Assembly (NCBI RefSeq): GCF_001458595.1
Contig: NZ_LN890328.1
Coordinates: forward strand, 2,546,115 to 2,610,114
Reading direction: 5' to 3'
DNA: 64,000 bases
From: Clostridium neonatale
GTDB taxonomy: Bacteria > Bacillota > Clostridia > Clostridiales > Clostridiaceae
Notes under the pieces: generated by a model
The model's database searches: none
Seen by the model: only the letters and a program-made list of their open reading frames with translations
Told to the model about the DNA's origin: nothing
Program-made: the position numbers and the translations under genes
In this document: positions 44,759 to 53,742 of the stretch, in pieces
How the letters are laid out: every line of letters begins with the position of its first letter
Numbering within the stretch: the first letter of the stretch is position 1

Positions 44759-45820
44759 ATGTCTATAACAAAAAGAGAGTTTGGAAAAACTAAAGATAAC
44801 ATTAATGTAAACATTTTTACTATAACAAATAAATCTGGAATGAAAGCTGAAATTTGTACCTATGGAGGAACTATAGTTTCTCTTACTGCCCCTGATAAAG
44901 AAGGAAATTTTGATGATATTGTACTAGGTTATGATACTATTGAGTCTTATGAAAATGGTGATAAATTTTTCGGTGCTTTAATTGGTCGTTGTGGCAATAG
45001 AATTCAGAATGGTAAATTTACTCTTAATGATAAAGAGTATTTGTTAGTGATAAATGATGGTCCTAATCACCTTCATGGTGGAACAAAAGGATTTGATAAA
45101 GTTATTTGGAATGCTGAAATATTAAGTAATGAATATAATCAATTAAAGTTATCTTATTTTAGTAAAGATGGCGAAGAAGGATATCCTGGTAATTTAAATG
45201 TTACTGTTATTTACACATTAACTGATGATAATTCTCTAGAAATACATTATCATGCAATTAGTGATTCTGATACAATTGTTAACCTTACTAATCATTCATA
45301 TTTTAATCTTGGTGGACATGCATCCGGAACTATACTTGATCACGAATTGATGATTGCTGCTGATACTTTCACAGTAAATGATGAATTCTCAATCCCTACT
45401 GGAGAAATTGGAAATGTTTCTGATACACCTATGGATTTTAGAAGTTCAAAAAATATTGGAAAAGATATAAATTCTGATTATGAGCAAATTAAATTTGGAT
45501 GTGGATATGATCATAACTGGATATTAAATTCAAATGGAGATATTTCAAAACTGTCAGCTAAATTAATTGATAAATCTAAAGGCAGAGTTATGGATATGTA
45601 TACTACTAGTCCTGGCGTACAATTTTATAGTGCTAACTTCCTTGATGGTAAAGGCACTTCTATTGGGAAAAATAATACTCCTTATGTGAAAAGAAGTGGT
45701 GTATGTCTTGAAACTCAATTTGTTCCTAATGCTATAAATAATAATAACTTTGCTTCACCACTACTTAAAGCTAATGAGGAATACAATCATACTACAATAT
45801 ATAAATTTTCTACGCTATAA
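44759..45820 (+). CDS. galM: Aldose 1-epimerase (mutarotase)
   Basis: 353 residues. GGTIVSLTAPD and ALIGRCGNRI near the N-terminus; catalytic His in NDGPNHLHGG and in NLTNHSYFNLGG; catalytic Glu in VCLETQFVPNA. It interconverts alpha and beta forms of galactose, glucose or arabinose, preparing alpha-galactose for GalK or free arabinose for isomerisation. AAGGAGG lies 9 nt before the ATG. It is a single gene, divergent from the LacI-type regulator and ended by a terminator. Confidence 0.93.
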   Translation: MSITKREFGKTKDNINVNIFTITNKSGMKAEICTYGGTIVSLTAPDKEGNFDDIVLGYDTIESYENGDKFFGALIGRCGNRIQNGKFTLNDKEYLLVINDGPNHLHGGTKGFDKVIWNAEILSNEYNQLKLSYFSKDGEEGYPGNLNVTVIYTLTDDNSLEIHYHAISDSDTIVNLTNHSYFNLGGHASGTILDHELMIAADTFTVNDEFSIPTGEIGNVSDTPMDFRSSKNIGKDINSDYEQIKFGCGYDHNWILNSNGDISKLSAKLIDKSKGRVMDMYTTSPGVQFYSANFLDGKGTSIGKNNTPYVKRSGVCLETQFVPNAINNNNFASPLLKANEEYNHTTIYKFSTL

Positions 45821-45840
45821 AAAATAAATATATTTAAACA

Positions 45841-45880
45841 AAAAATACCTATCACTTTAATTAATAGTATAGGTATTTTT
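45841..45880 (+). terminator. galM terminator
   Basis: AAAAATACCTAT / ATAGGTATTTTT, a perfect 12-bp stem with a T-run, 20 bp past the stop. Confidence 0.88.
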
Positions 45881-46089
45881 TTTATTAAACTACAAGCTTA
45901 TATTTAAATAACACCTTTAATAATTTAATTTTACTAATAAAATATTAAATTATTAAACGTCTATTCATAGTAAAAATTAATATTAAAAAGTATTAATTGT
46001 AATATTTGAATCCTTTAAATATATGGTATATTATTAATTTATAAGTTTATATTATATTAAAAATTTTTGTAGAATTGAGGTAAACATTT

Positions 46090-47028
46090 ATGAAGATAAA
46101 TAAAGTAGCTGTTATTGGCGCTGGCGCAGTTGGAACATCTATAGCTTTTGATATTATACTTCAGGGTATATGTGATGAGCTTTTAATGATTGATATTAAT
46201 AAAGCTAAAGCTGAAAGTGAGGTTCTAGATTTAAAGCACTGTACAGGGTATTCAAATTCATCTATAAAAATAAAATGTGGCGAATACTCAGAATGCTATG
46301 ATGCTGACATAGTTGTAATTACTGCAGCTGCACCACTTATAAAAGGTCAGACAAGACTTGATATGCTTTCTACTGCTAAAAAGATTACTAAATCAATTGT
46401 AGATCCAATTATGAAAAGTGGATTTAATGGTTATTTTGTAATTGTTACAAATCCAGTTGATATAATAAGTTATTATGTTTATAAGTTATCTGGATTACCT
46501 AAAAATAAGATAATTGGAACTGGTACTGCTTTAGACTCTGCAAGATTAAAAGTACTACTCGCAGATTTAATTGGTGTTGAAGCTAGAAGCGTTCAAGCAT
46601 ACACAATTGGTGAACATGGTGACTCTCAATTTATCCCTTGGAGCACTGCAAGCATTGGTGGTAAACAATTTGATGATATCTTAGTAGATAATAAAGAACG
46701 TCTTGATGGATTTAATCCAGATGAAATCTTAGAAGAAATAAAGAAATCTGGATGGAAAATCGCAGATGTAAAAGGCACTACAAACTATGGAATTGCTGCC
46801 ACCACTGTTGATATTATAAAATCAATTTTAAATGATGAAAGAAAAGTAATTCCTGTGTCAGCATTTCTAGAAGGTGAATATGGCATAAATGATGTTTTCA
46901 TAGGTGTGCCTGCTATTATTAATAGAAATGGAATTTCTGAAATTGTTGAATTACATTTAAATGATGAAGAGCAAGATTTATTTAATAACTCTGTTTCTAT
47001 AATAAAAAAATATATAAATCAACTATAA
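46090..47028 (+). CDS. L-lactate dehydrogenase-like 2-hydroxyacid dehydrogenase
   Basis: 312 residues. NAD motif VAVIGAGAVGTSIAF at the N-terminus; TNPVDIISYYVYK; GTALDSARL (substrate-binding Arg and paired Asp); TIGEHGDSQ with the catalytic His; GQTRLDM with the mobile-loop Arg89. At the residue that selects pyruvate in lactate dehydrogenases (Gln102 in the usual numbering) this protein has Leu83, in the sequence AAAPLIKGQTR. So pyruvate may not be its main substrate; a larger 2-oxo acid is possible. A half-operator TATTAAACG lies ~135 bp upstream. It is a single gene. Confidence 0.8.
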   Translation: MKINKVAVIGAGAVGTSIAFDIILQGICDELLMIDINKAKAESEVLDLKHCTGYSNSSIKIKCGEYSECYDADIVVITAAAPLIKGQTRLDMLSTAKKITKSIVDPIMKSGFNGYFVIVTNPVDIISYYVYKLSGLPKNKIIGTGTALDSARLKVLLADLIGVEARSVQAYTIGEHGDSQFIPWSTASIGGKQFDDILVDNKERLDGFNPDEILEEIKKSGWKIADVKGTTNYGIAATTVDIIKSILNDERKVIPVSAFLEGEYGINDVFIGVPAIINRNGISEIVELHLNDEEQDLFNNSVSIIKKYINQL

Positions 47029-47041
47029 TAACATAAAAAAC

Positions 47042-47086
47042 CGCTATATCAATTAATAATATTCTTATTGATATAGCGTTTTTTTT
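47042..47086. terminator. Bidirectional terminator
   Basis: CGCTATATCAAT / ATTGATATAGCG, a 12-bp stem followed by T8, between the dehydrogenase and the convergent MFS gene. Confidence 0.9.
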
Positions 47087-47098
47087 ATGTTACTATAT

Positions 47099-48286
47099 TT
47101 AATTTTCAGAAACTACTTGACTTGCATTATTTTTTAAATCTGCTTCTTTTACTGGAAGTTTTCTTGCAAGTACTACCGCTATTATCGGCATTACTATTAA
47201 GCAAGAAAGAGCAGCGTGTATTCCATGAGTATCGGAAACATAACCTAGTATTGGAGACACAAGTCCTCCCATTGTTACACCTAATCCAAGTGTTATCCCT
47301 GAAGCTAATCCAAGATGATTAGGTAAATATTTTTGTCCAAGTGCAACCATAGGACTATATGGCATATATAAGAAAAATCCTAGTGGGATTAAAATTATAG
47401 TTGCTAATATAGGATTCTTAATATTTAAAAATAGAATTAATAGTGGTAATAAACAAGAATATCCTATTATTATTAATTTCTTATTTCCAATTTTAATAGA
47501 AAGCTTTCCTGCAAACAATGTTCCAACCGCACCAACAACTATAAGTGTAGATAAAGCAATACTTCCTTGCACTTCAGATTGTTTTAAAATATTCATATAG
47601 TATAATGTTAAAAAAGTATTAAGACCAAAGAAAACTGTCGATCTACAAAGTAATGTCAAAGTCAATCTTCCAAAAGCTCCCCACTCATCTACTTCTTCTT
47701 TTTTATCAATATTATCTAACTCTTTATCCGAACTAGCTTCATTGGAAAAGTTCTTTGATTCATATAAGAGAATTCCCCCCATAACTACTGCTGGAATACA
47801 TAAAATTAAAGTTCCTTTTAATCCCAAAGCTAACACCATAGTTGTAGTAAGTATTGGTCCTACTGCAAAACCTATATTACCACCAGCTGCAAATATACTA
47901 ACTGCAGATGTTTTATTTTCACCTGCGAATCTATTTGTAAGCCTTGCTCCTTCTGGATGGAATAAGGCTAGTCCTATACCACTTAATGCAACTAATAAGA
48001 TTATCAAATAATAATTTTGCACTATTCCTACAAGTCCAAGTCCAATACCTCCTAATAATACTCCAACTCCAAGGGCCCAAGGAAGTGAAATTTTATCCGC
48101 ATAAACTCCAAATACTGGTTGAATTATTGATGAACTTGCATTTGCTGCAAAAATTAAAAAAGCTGCTGTTGCATAGCTAAAATGTTTTTCAGATATAAGA
48201 AACGGCAGCATAGCTGGTAGTGCTCCCTGATATATATCTGTAATCAAATGTCCTGCCCCAAATAATCTAATATACTTTTTATTCAT
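47099..48286 (-). CDS. MFS exporter, fosmidomycin-resistance (Fsr) type
   Basis: 395 residues with twelve predicted helices and a central cytoplasmic loop of charged residues (SNEASSDKELDNIDKKEE). GHLITDIYQGALPAMLPFL at helix 1, PVFGVYADK after helix 2 and GLALFHPEGARLTNRFAG after helix 4 are typical of Fsr. It is a drug or metabolite efflux pump; actual substrates are unknown. It is divergent from the gutted LysR gene, which probably once controlled it. Confidence 0.85.
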   Translation of the reverse strand: MNKKYIRLFGAGHLITDIYQGALPAMLPFLISEKHFSYATAAFLIFAANASSSIIQPVFGVYADKISLPWALGVGVLLGGIGLGLVGIVQNYYLIILLVALSGIGLALFHPEGARLTNRFAGENKTSAVSIFAAGGNIGFAVGPILTTTMVLALGLKGTLILCIPAVVMGGILLYESKNFSNEASSDKELDNIDKKEEVDEWGAFGRLTLTLLCRSTVFFGLNTFLTLYYMNILKQSEVQGSIALSTLIVVGAVGTLFAGKLSIKIGNKKLIIIGYSCLLPLLILFLNIKNPILATIILIPLGFFLYMPYSPMVALGQKYLPNHLGLASGITLGLGVTMGGLVSPILGYVSDTHGIHAALSCLIVMPIIAVVLARKLPVKEADLKNNASQVVSEN

Positions 48287-48433
48287 TTTTATCCTTCTTT
48301 TCTTAAATATATATTTTCTATTTATTGATATTTTTGTACTTATCTTTTATTATTATATCAATATTGAATTCATATTAAAAATATTTAAATTGAATAGATT
48401 TATATGAAAAACATATGAATTAACAGGAGATCT

Positions 48434-48790
48434 ATGATGGATATAAGACAAATTAAATATTTTATGGCTATTGCAGAAGAGGGGCAAATAACTGCTGCTG
48501 CAAAAAAATTAAACATTTCTCAACCACCTCTTAGTCAACAATTAAAACTTTTAGAAGAAGAATTAGGTGTAACTTTATTTGATAGAAATAGCAGAAATTT
48601 AGAGCTAACTGAAGCTGGAATTGGAATATCCATCCTTCCTTTTACAGCTTCTAATATAATATCTGATTTGAATTTAGTTGTAAAAAAAATTATCAACCCA
48701 ACTTTAGAATCACGTCCAGTACTTATATGGAACAAGAATAAATACTTATCTAACATTGCTATAAATTTTATAAACTTCTTTAATCATTAA
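48434..48790 (+). pseudogene. LysR-type regulator with internal in-frame deletion
   Basis: 118 residues. Residues 1-62 are an intact LysR winged helix (IRQIKYFMAIAEEGQITAAA; LNISQPPLSQQLKLLEEELG). At TEAG the sequence jumps directly to AGIGISILP, which in full-length LysR proteins (~290-300 residues) lies ~170 residues later, near the end of the effector domain. The frame is kept and the C-terminus is normal. EAG-type text occurs at both positions in LysR proteins, so recombination at a short repeat is plausible. The product may still bind DNA but should not sense an inducer. The divergent MFS gene is the likely former target. Confidence 0.8.
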
Positions 48791-48979
48791 TTTAAATATA
48801 GGATGTAGAATCAGAGTTTAGTGTATAACAACCGAAATCCAATATATGATATGCCATTTTTTTAAGGATAAGATATTAAGTTTTTAAATCTTTAACATCT
48901 ATAAATAACTATTTTTTAATCTTAATATGATTATATTTATAGCAACATAACATTGATACTATAATTTAGATGAAACAAA

Positions 48980-49170
48980 GAAAAGAAGCTCTCTTGTTGT
49001 GCGGAGAATTGCATTCAAAAAATGAGCTTTAGAATTCTTGCATGTAGACTTGTTCCACAATTGTTTGTCCAATTTTACATTGGAGCAAACAGTTGTGGAT
49101 GCAAGTCTGCATGTTTGAATTCTTAGCTTATTTTTTGTAGCAATCGAGCATAACATGAGAGCTTCTTTTC
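48980..49170. repeat. 191-nt near-perfect giant hairpin
   Basis: Almost the whole segment folds on itself: GAAAAGAAGCTCTC at 48980-48993 pairs perfectly with 49157-49170, and the arms continue inward with roughly 80 percent pairing (CAAAAAATGAGCT, GAATTC, GACTTG, CCACAA and CCAAT blocks) to a ~5-nt loop near 49075. Arms are ~93 nt. A 65-codon frame runs across it on the minus strand, but it is a by-product of the palindrome. It lies in the 410-bp gap between the LysR remnant and carbonic anhydrase. No target duplication was found. Likely a multicopy foldback element or a long double-stranded RNA. Confidence 0.75.
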
Positions 49171-49200
49171 GGGTATTATCCTATAAACTTAGTACGTCCT

Positions 49201-49767
49201 TTATTTATTTTCATCACCATTTATAATAATGTCTAGTTTTCCTGTTTCTGGAGAAATAATTAGTCCATGCACTCTTACGTCTTTTGGAAATAACGGATGA
49301 TTTTTTATCATTTTAACACTTTCTCTTATTGATTCTTCTGCACATGAAAAACCATAAAGCCACCCCTCCACATCAATTCCTGCATACTTTAGAATATCAA
49401 ATGTATCTTCTTTTATTCCTCTATTTTTAATTTTATCAATAAGGCTCTTTGTATCTAAATTGCTCATGCCACAGTTATGGTGTCCAATTACAAATACATC
49501 TTCAGCTCCAAATTCATAGACTGCCACTAATATGCTTCTCATTACTCCACCAAATGGATGCATGATAGTTGCTCCTGCATCTTTAATGATTTTAGCATCA
49601 CCATTTTTTATATTCATAGCTTTAGGTAAAAGCTCTGTAAGTCTTGTATCCATACACGATAATATGGCCATTTTCTTTTTAGGAATCTTATCAGTCACAT
49701 ATTTCTCATATTGCTTATTATTCACGAATTCTTTATTATATTCCATTATACATTGTAAACTACTCAT
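49201..49767 (-). CDS. Beta-class carbonic anhydrase
   Basis: 188 residues. Zinc ligands Cys38 (LSCMDTR, with the Asp40-Arg42 dyad), His96 and Cys99 (VIGHHNCGM). It belongs to the short bacterial/archaeal Cab-like clade. It interconverts CO2 and bicarbonate in the cytoplasm for carboxylation and pH control. GGGGAGG lies ahead of the ATG. It is a single gene. Confidence 0.92.
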   Translation of the reverse strand: MSSLQCIMEYNKEFVNNKQYEKYVTDKIPKKKMAILSCMDTRLTELLPKAMNIKNGDAKIIKDAGATIMHPFGGVMRSILVAVYEFGAEDVFVIGHHNCGMSNLDTKSLIDKIKNRGIKEDTFDILKYAGIDVEGWLYGFSCAEESIRESVKMIKNHPLFPKDVRVHGLIISPETGKLDIIINGDENK

Positions 49768-49961
49768 AGTTACCTCCCCATATGCTTATGTAAAATTATT
49801 CTATTAAGTATATAAATTGCCTTAAGGTTTATTATAGCAATAATTTATTTAAATTCAAATAAATTATTTAGTAAAAATTATTATTAAGTATATAAATTTC
49901 TTATCAGTATAATCGATAAATAAATACCCAGATTAACATGTTTTTGAAAGAAGGTTTTTAT

Positions 49962-50450
49962 ATGGAAATAGCAAAAATTGATGATATTATTTCTAGCACA
50001 TCTCGAAAAAAAACAAATACAACTAATTCTGTTTTTGGTTTTAATGCTCAATTGGAAGCAGTCAGAAATTCATTTCTTCAATCAAATTCAAGTGATAAAT
50101 TATCTGAAGAAGTTAAATCAGCTTTGGCTACAATTGAAAAAGTACTTGATATGAATATAACAGGTAAAGATTATAAAGGTAATGGTAAGTTAGACATTAT
50201 TTCTATAATGAAAAAGCATGGTAATAAACTCTCATCATCTAATACTAAAGATTTTACAAAATCCCTGGATACATTATTAGATAATGATATGATTGATTAT
50301 AAAGATTTTATTGAAGTTATCAAAATGTTAACCTTGCAAAATAAGTATAGAAATATTTCTGATAAATTAGAAAGTGATACTATTGATACTATTACGAATA
50401 CAAAGAACACTTCTGAAAATAAATGCGGTGATTCTAAAAATATAATATAG
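49962..50450 (+). CDS. Unknown protein with two EF-hand-like loops
   Basis: 162 residues that I do not recognise. A Ser/Thr/Asn-rich N-terminal tail is followed by a helical middle. Two segments resemble EF-hand or dockerin calcium loops and the helices after them: DYKGNGKLDIISIMK at about residues 77-91, and DNDMIDYKDFIEVIK at about residues 110-124. No signal peptide. The second ATG (49962) has GAAGG 8 nt upstream and is preferred to the one at 49938. A terminator follows. The calcium idea is pattern-based and weak. Confidence 0.5.
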   Translation: MEIAKIDDIISSTSRKKTNTTNSVFGFNAQLEAVRNSFLQSNSSDKLSEEVKSALATIEKVLDMNITGKDYKGNGKLDIISIMKKHGNKLSSSNTKDFTKSLDTLLDNDMIDYKDFIEVIKMLTLQNKYRNISDKLESDTIDTITNTKNTSENKCGDSKNII

Positions 50451-50455
50451 TAATA

Positions 50456-50492
50456 AGGAGTAATAAGATTTTGAATAAATCTTATTACTCCT
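50456..50492. terminator. Bidirectional terminator
   Basis: AGGAGTAATAAGATTT and its exact complement with a 5-nt loop, followed by ATTTT, between the unknown gene and convergent hydG. Confidence 0.88.
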
Positions 50493-50508
50493 ATTTTAAT
50501 CATATTTT

Positions 50509-51927
50509 TTAGAATCTGAAGTCACGTTGTCCTTCATGTAAATCATGAAGATGTTCTAAAACTACTTTTCTTACTTTTTCATTTGGTATTTTATCAACTT
50601 CTTCTTTTATTAGTTTTTCGCCATTTTTTCTTGTAATTTCACTCGCATAATCTTCTAAGTATTCTTTTAACGTCATTAATGCATTAGGCTGACAGCAGTT
50701 TGCTATTTGGCCTGACTTAACGAGACTCATAAACCTGTCCCCTGTTCTTCCTTCTCTATAACATGCTGTGCAAAAGCTTGGCATATATCCAAGTTCAAGA
50801 AGCCAATTAACTATCTCATCTAATGTTCTATTATCATTCACATCAAATTGTGCTGAATTATCCTCTTCTTCTTCTTTTTCAACATAACCGCCAACACTTG
50901 TTGATGAACCACCACTTATTTGAGATACTCCAAGTTCTAAAACTCTTTCTCTAGTCTTTTTAGATTCTCTTGTAGAAACTATAAGTCCTGTATATGGTAC
51001 AGCTATTCTAAGTACAGCAACAATCTTAGCAAAAATATCATCTGAAATAGCATTTGTAAATTCATCTGGATTTATATCATCTGCTGGTCTTATTCTTGGT
51101 ACACTTATAGTATGTGGTCCTACTCCCTTAGAAGCTTCCAAATGCTCTGCGTGCATTAAAAGCCCAATAAAGTCATATCTATATAAATTTAAACCAAATA
51201 AAACTCCACACCCTACATCATCAATTCCGCCATCCATAGCTCTATCCATAGCTTCTGTATGATAAGCATAGTCATGCTTTGGGCCTGTTGGATGAAGCTC
51301 TTCATAGGCCTCTTTATTATAAGTTTCTTGAAATAATATATATGTTCCAATTCCAGCTTCCTTAAGTTTAGTATAATTTTCAACTGTTGTAGCTGCAATG
51401 TTTACGTTAACTCTTCTTATAGCACCATTTTTATGCTTTATACCATAAATTGTTTTTATACTCTCTAAAACATATTCTATAGGATTATTTACTGGATCTT
51501 CTCCAGTTTCTAGTGCTAATCTTTTATGTCCCATATCTTGAAGAGCTACTACTTCTTTTTCAATTTCTTCTTGTGTAAGCTTTTTTCTTCTTATATGCTT
51601 ATTCTTATGGTGATAAGGACAATATGTGCACCCATTTACACAATAATTTGATAGATATAATGGTGCAAACATAACTATTCTATTTCCATAAAATTTTTGT
51701 TTTATTTCTTTAGCAAGCTTGTACATCTTTTCATTTTCATCTTCTAAATCACATTCAAGAAGTACGGCTGCTTCCCTGTGGGATAATCCCTTGCAAGTTT
51801 TTGCTTTTTCTAAAATTTCATCAATCAGCTTACGATTGCTTTTATTCTCTTCAGCAAATTTGAGTGTTTCTAAAATCTCCTCATGATTAATAAATTCTGT
51901 TGCCACATTTGATTTTACATTATACAT
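50509..51927 (-). CDS. hydG: [FeFe]-hydrogenase maturase HydG, radical SAM
   Basis: 472 residues. Radical-SAM cluster C96-C100-C103 in NYCVNGCTYCPYHHK (CX3CX2C as in HydG/ThiH). The C-terminal tail carries the second-cluster cysteines, FCTACYREGRTGDRF and IANCCQPNA, which distinguish HydG from ThiH. It cleaves tyrosine to make the CO and cyanide ligands of the hydrogenase active site. A TM1266-like gene lies 118 bp upstream on the same strand. hydE, hydF and the hydrogenase are not in the window. Confidence 0.95.
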   Translation of the reverse strand: MYNVKSNVATEFINHEEILETLKFAEENKSNRKLIDEILEKAKTCKGLSHREAAVLLECDLEDENEKMYKLAKEIKQKFYGNRIVMFAPLYLSNYCVNGCTYCPYHHKNKHIRRKKLTQEEIEKEVVALQDMGHKRLALETGEDPVNNPIEYVLESIKTIYGIKHKNGAIRRVNVNIAATTVENYTKLKEAGIGTYILFQETYNKEAYEELHPTGPKHDYAYHTEAMDRAMDGGIDDVGCGVLFGLNLYRYDFIGLLMHAEHLEASKGVGPHTISVPRIRPADDINPDEFTNAISDDIFAKIVAVLRIAVPYTGLIVSTRESKKTRERVLELGVSQISGGSSTSVGGYVEKEEEEDNSAQFDVNDNRTLDEIVNWLLELGYMPSFCTACYREGRTGDRFMSLVKSGQIANCCQPNALMTLKEYLEDYASEITRKNGEKLIKEEVDKIPNEKVRKVVLEHLHDLHEGQRDFRF

Positions 51928-52045
51928 CTTTACATCTTCTTTCTTAAAATAAATTGTATAACTCGTTCTGACAACAAATGAATTATTTTAATAATAACTA
52001 CATCTTAATACAAGGATACATTTCACAAGGCTCACTAAATATCAT

Positions 52046-52297
52046 TTATTTCCCACTTTTTGAGTACATTGTCTTAACGTTTATGCCTTTGATCATCCCA
52101 AGCTTTCCTGACAATGAACTTATAACATCGTTAGTCGCATCTACAACAATGCTTATTACTGAAATTTTCTTTTCTCTATAAGGAATTCCCATTCTTCCTA
52201 TTATATATTCTCCATATTCATGTAATATTGAATTTAATTTTTCAGTTGCATTTATATCTTCAACTATAATTCCAATCAATGCAATTCTAGTTTCCAT
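52046..52297 (-). CDS. TM1266-like iron-only hydrogenase system putative regulator
   Basis: 83 residues in an ACT-like/ferredoxin-like fold: TRIALIGIIVEDINATEKLN, then IIGRMGIPYREKKISVISIVV, then LSGKLGMIKGINVKTMYS. This is the small protein regularly found next to hydEFG genes and called a hydrogenase-system regulator on that basis. Its biochemical action is unknown. ATG 52297 has AAAGGATG at proper spacing; the ATG three codons earlier overlaps it. Probably transcribed with hydG. Confidence 0.85.
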   Translation of the reverse strand: METRIALIGIIVEDINATEKLNSILHEYGEYIIGRMGIPYREKKISVISIVVDATNDVISSLSGKLGMIKGINVKTMYSKSGK

Positions 52298-52562
52298 AAA
52301 ACTCATCCTTTCAAGATAAGATTTTAAATATACTCATTTAATATTAATATAAGATATCGCCTTATTCTTAGGATTTAATCCTTGTGTATTTCAGAACGTT
52401 TTATATTTTTTAATCTTCTCTCTTAGAAAATTCTTCAAGATAAGATTTGTTATTATTTTAACATATATATTTTTACTATAAAACCCTTTAATTACAGAAT
52501 TCATTACATATAAATAAAAAAGGTTCCAAAACTTGCTTTTGGGTTCTTTTGCGGGATTATAA

Positions 52563-52660
52563 TTTTTTTAACGTATTGGAATATCTAAGTTACAGAATAG
52601 ATCTATTCTTAAGGCTTTTGCTATAATAAAAATTTTATATTTTCCTATACGTTAAAAAAA
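52563..52660. repeat. 98-nt foldback sharing an arm with the DegV terminator
   Basis: TTTTTTTAACGTAT at 52563-52576 is exactly complementary to the segment ending at 52660; four more pairs follow after one mismatch. Inside is a 16-bp palindrome AGAATAGATCTATTCT. The A7 run of its right arm is also the left arm of the terminator at 52654-52695, so the two structures compete. Confidence 0.5.
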
Positions 52661-52695
52661 CATCTAAAACTATTAGAATAGTCTTAGATGTTTTT
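52654..52695 (-). terminator. DegV terminator
   Basis: AAAAAAACATCTAA / TTAGATGTTTTTTT extended by ACTATT / AATAGT, just past the degV-family stop codon at 52707. Confidence 0.85.
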
Positions 52696-52706
52696 TTAGA
52701 AAACTA

Positions 52707-53543
52707 TTAGAATGATACTACAATCCCACCATCATCAGCATAAATTGTACTTAAGCCACCTGCTTCAAATATTATGATATCTTTAAAATCATATCTATTT
52801 TTAATTTCTTCCTTTAATTTTTCAGCTTTTTCTCTAGCATTTACATGTGTTATTCCAATAACTTTATTTTTAATATCAGTACCCTCTTCTCCAATTATCT
52901 CAATAAGTCTATTAAAAGCCTTCTTTTTTCCTCTTACCTGCTCTTTTAAAATTATTTCTCCATCACCATTATCGCACATGATAGGCGAAATATTAAGAAG
53001 TGTTCCAACAAATGCTTTAGTACTGCTTATCCTTCCATTTTTAGCTAGATTATCTAACCTTTCAGCTAATAAAAAGGTTTTTGTCTCCTCAATATATTCA
53101 TTTATACTTTTAACGATTTCAGCTGGATGAATTTTTTCTTCTATTAACTGTTTTAATTTTAATACTATTAAACTTGCACCAGCTGTAGCATTTTTGCAAT
53201 CAAATACATGTACAAATGTTTCTGGAGACTTTTCTTCCATCATAGATTTTGCCAGTATTGCACTGTTATGTGATCCACTAAGCTTCTCTGAAATTGTAAC
53301 AACAAAATTATTTTTCTTTTCTTTTAACGCTTTAAAAAATTCATCCGGTGACGGACATGCTGTGGCTATTTTATTTTTTGTATTTTTCATTTTAGCTATT
53401 AATACTGATTGTTCTAGATCCTTATCTACAATTTCTTCACCATCAATTAATATCTTAAATGGAACTCTTTCCATACATGCTTCATTATCAAATATTTCAT
53501 TGTTATAATCTATGCATGTGTCCATTATAATTTCATTATTCAT
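52707..53543 (-). CDS. DegV-family fatty-acid-binding protein
   Basis: 278 residues. Two-domain DegV fold with KIATACPSPDEFFKAL and VVTISEKLSGSHNSA (Ser residues that hold the fatty-acid carboxylate), RLDNLAKNGRIS and LLNISPIM. Proteins of this family (FakB) present fatty acids to the FakA kinase. No FakA is encoded here. GGAGG lies seven bases before the ATG. It is a single gene with its own terminator. Confidence 0.88.
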   Translation of the reverse strand: MNNEIIMDTCIDYNNEIFDNEACMERVPFKILIDGEEIVDKDLEQSVLIAKMKNTKNKIATACPSPDEFFKALKEKKNNFVVTISEKLSGSHNSAILAKSMMEEKSPETFVHVFDCKNATAGASLIVLKLKQLIEEKIHPAEIVKSINEYIEETKTFLLAERLDNLAKNGRISSTKAFVGTLLNISPIMCDNGDGEIILKEQVRGKKKAFNRLIEIIGEEGTDIKNKVIGITHVNAREKAEKLKEEIKNRYDFKDIIIFEAGGLSTIYADDGGIVVSF

Positions 53544-53742
53544 TTTAATCCTCCGTATACTTACAATATATAGTCTTATAAATCTTAATAATTAAATTTA
53601 TATAACTCAACAAATTATAATATATTGTATTTATCTTAAATATATTGCATTTTATCTTATGTTCATAAAAATTTAATCATATTGCTTGTATTATAGCATA
53701 TATAACTTAAAAATTATATTAATTATTATGCGTACTCTACTG

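Larger units (their letters stand above)
52298..52706. other. 409-bp intergenic region with stacked hairpins
   Basis: Contains the promoter of the TM1266-like gene, a weak hairpin near 52507-52545, the foldback at 52563-52660 and the DegV terminator at 52654-52695. No gene. Confidence 0.5.

Noticed and set aside
48959..49156. 65-codon open frame on the minus strand
   Set aside because: It runs almost wholly through the giant hairpin and has no clear ribosome site. The palindrome explains it better than a protein would.
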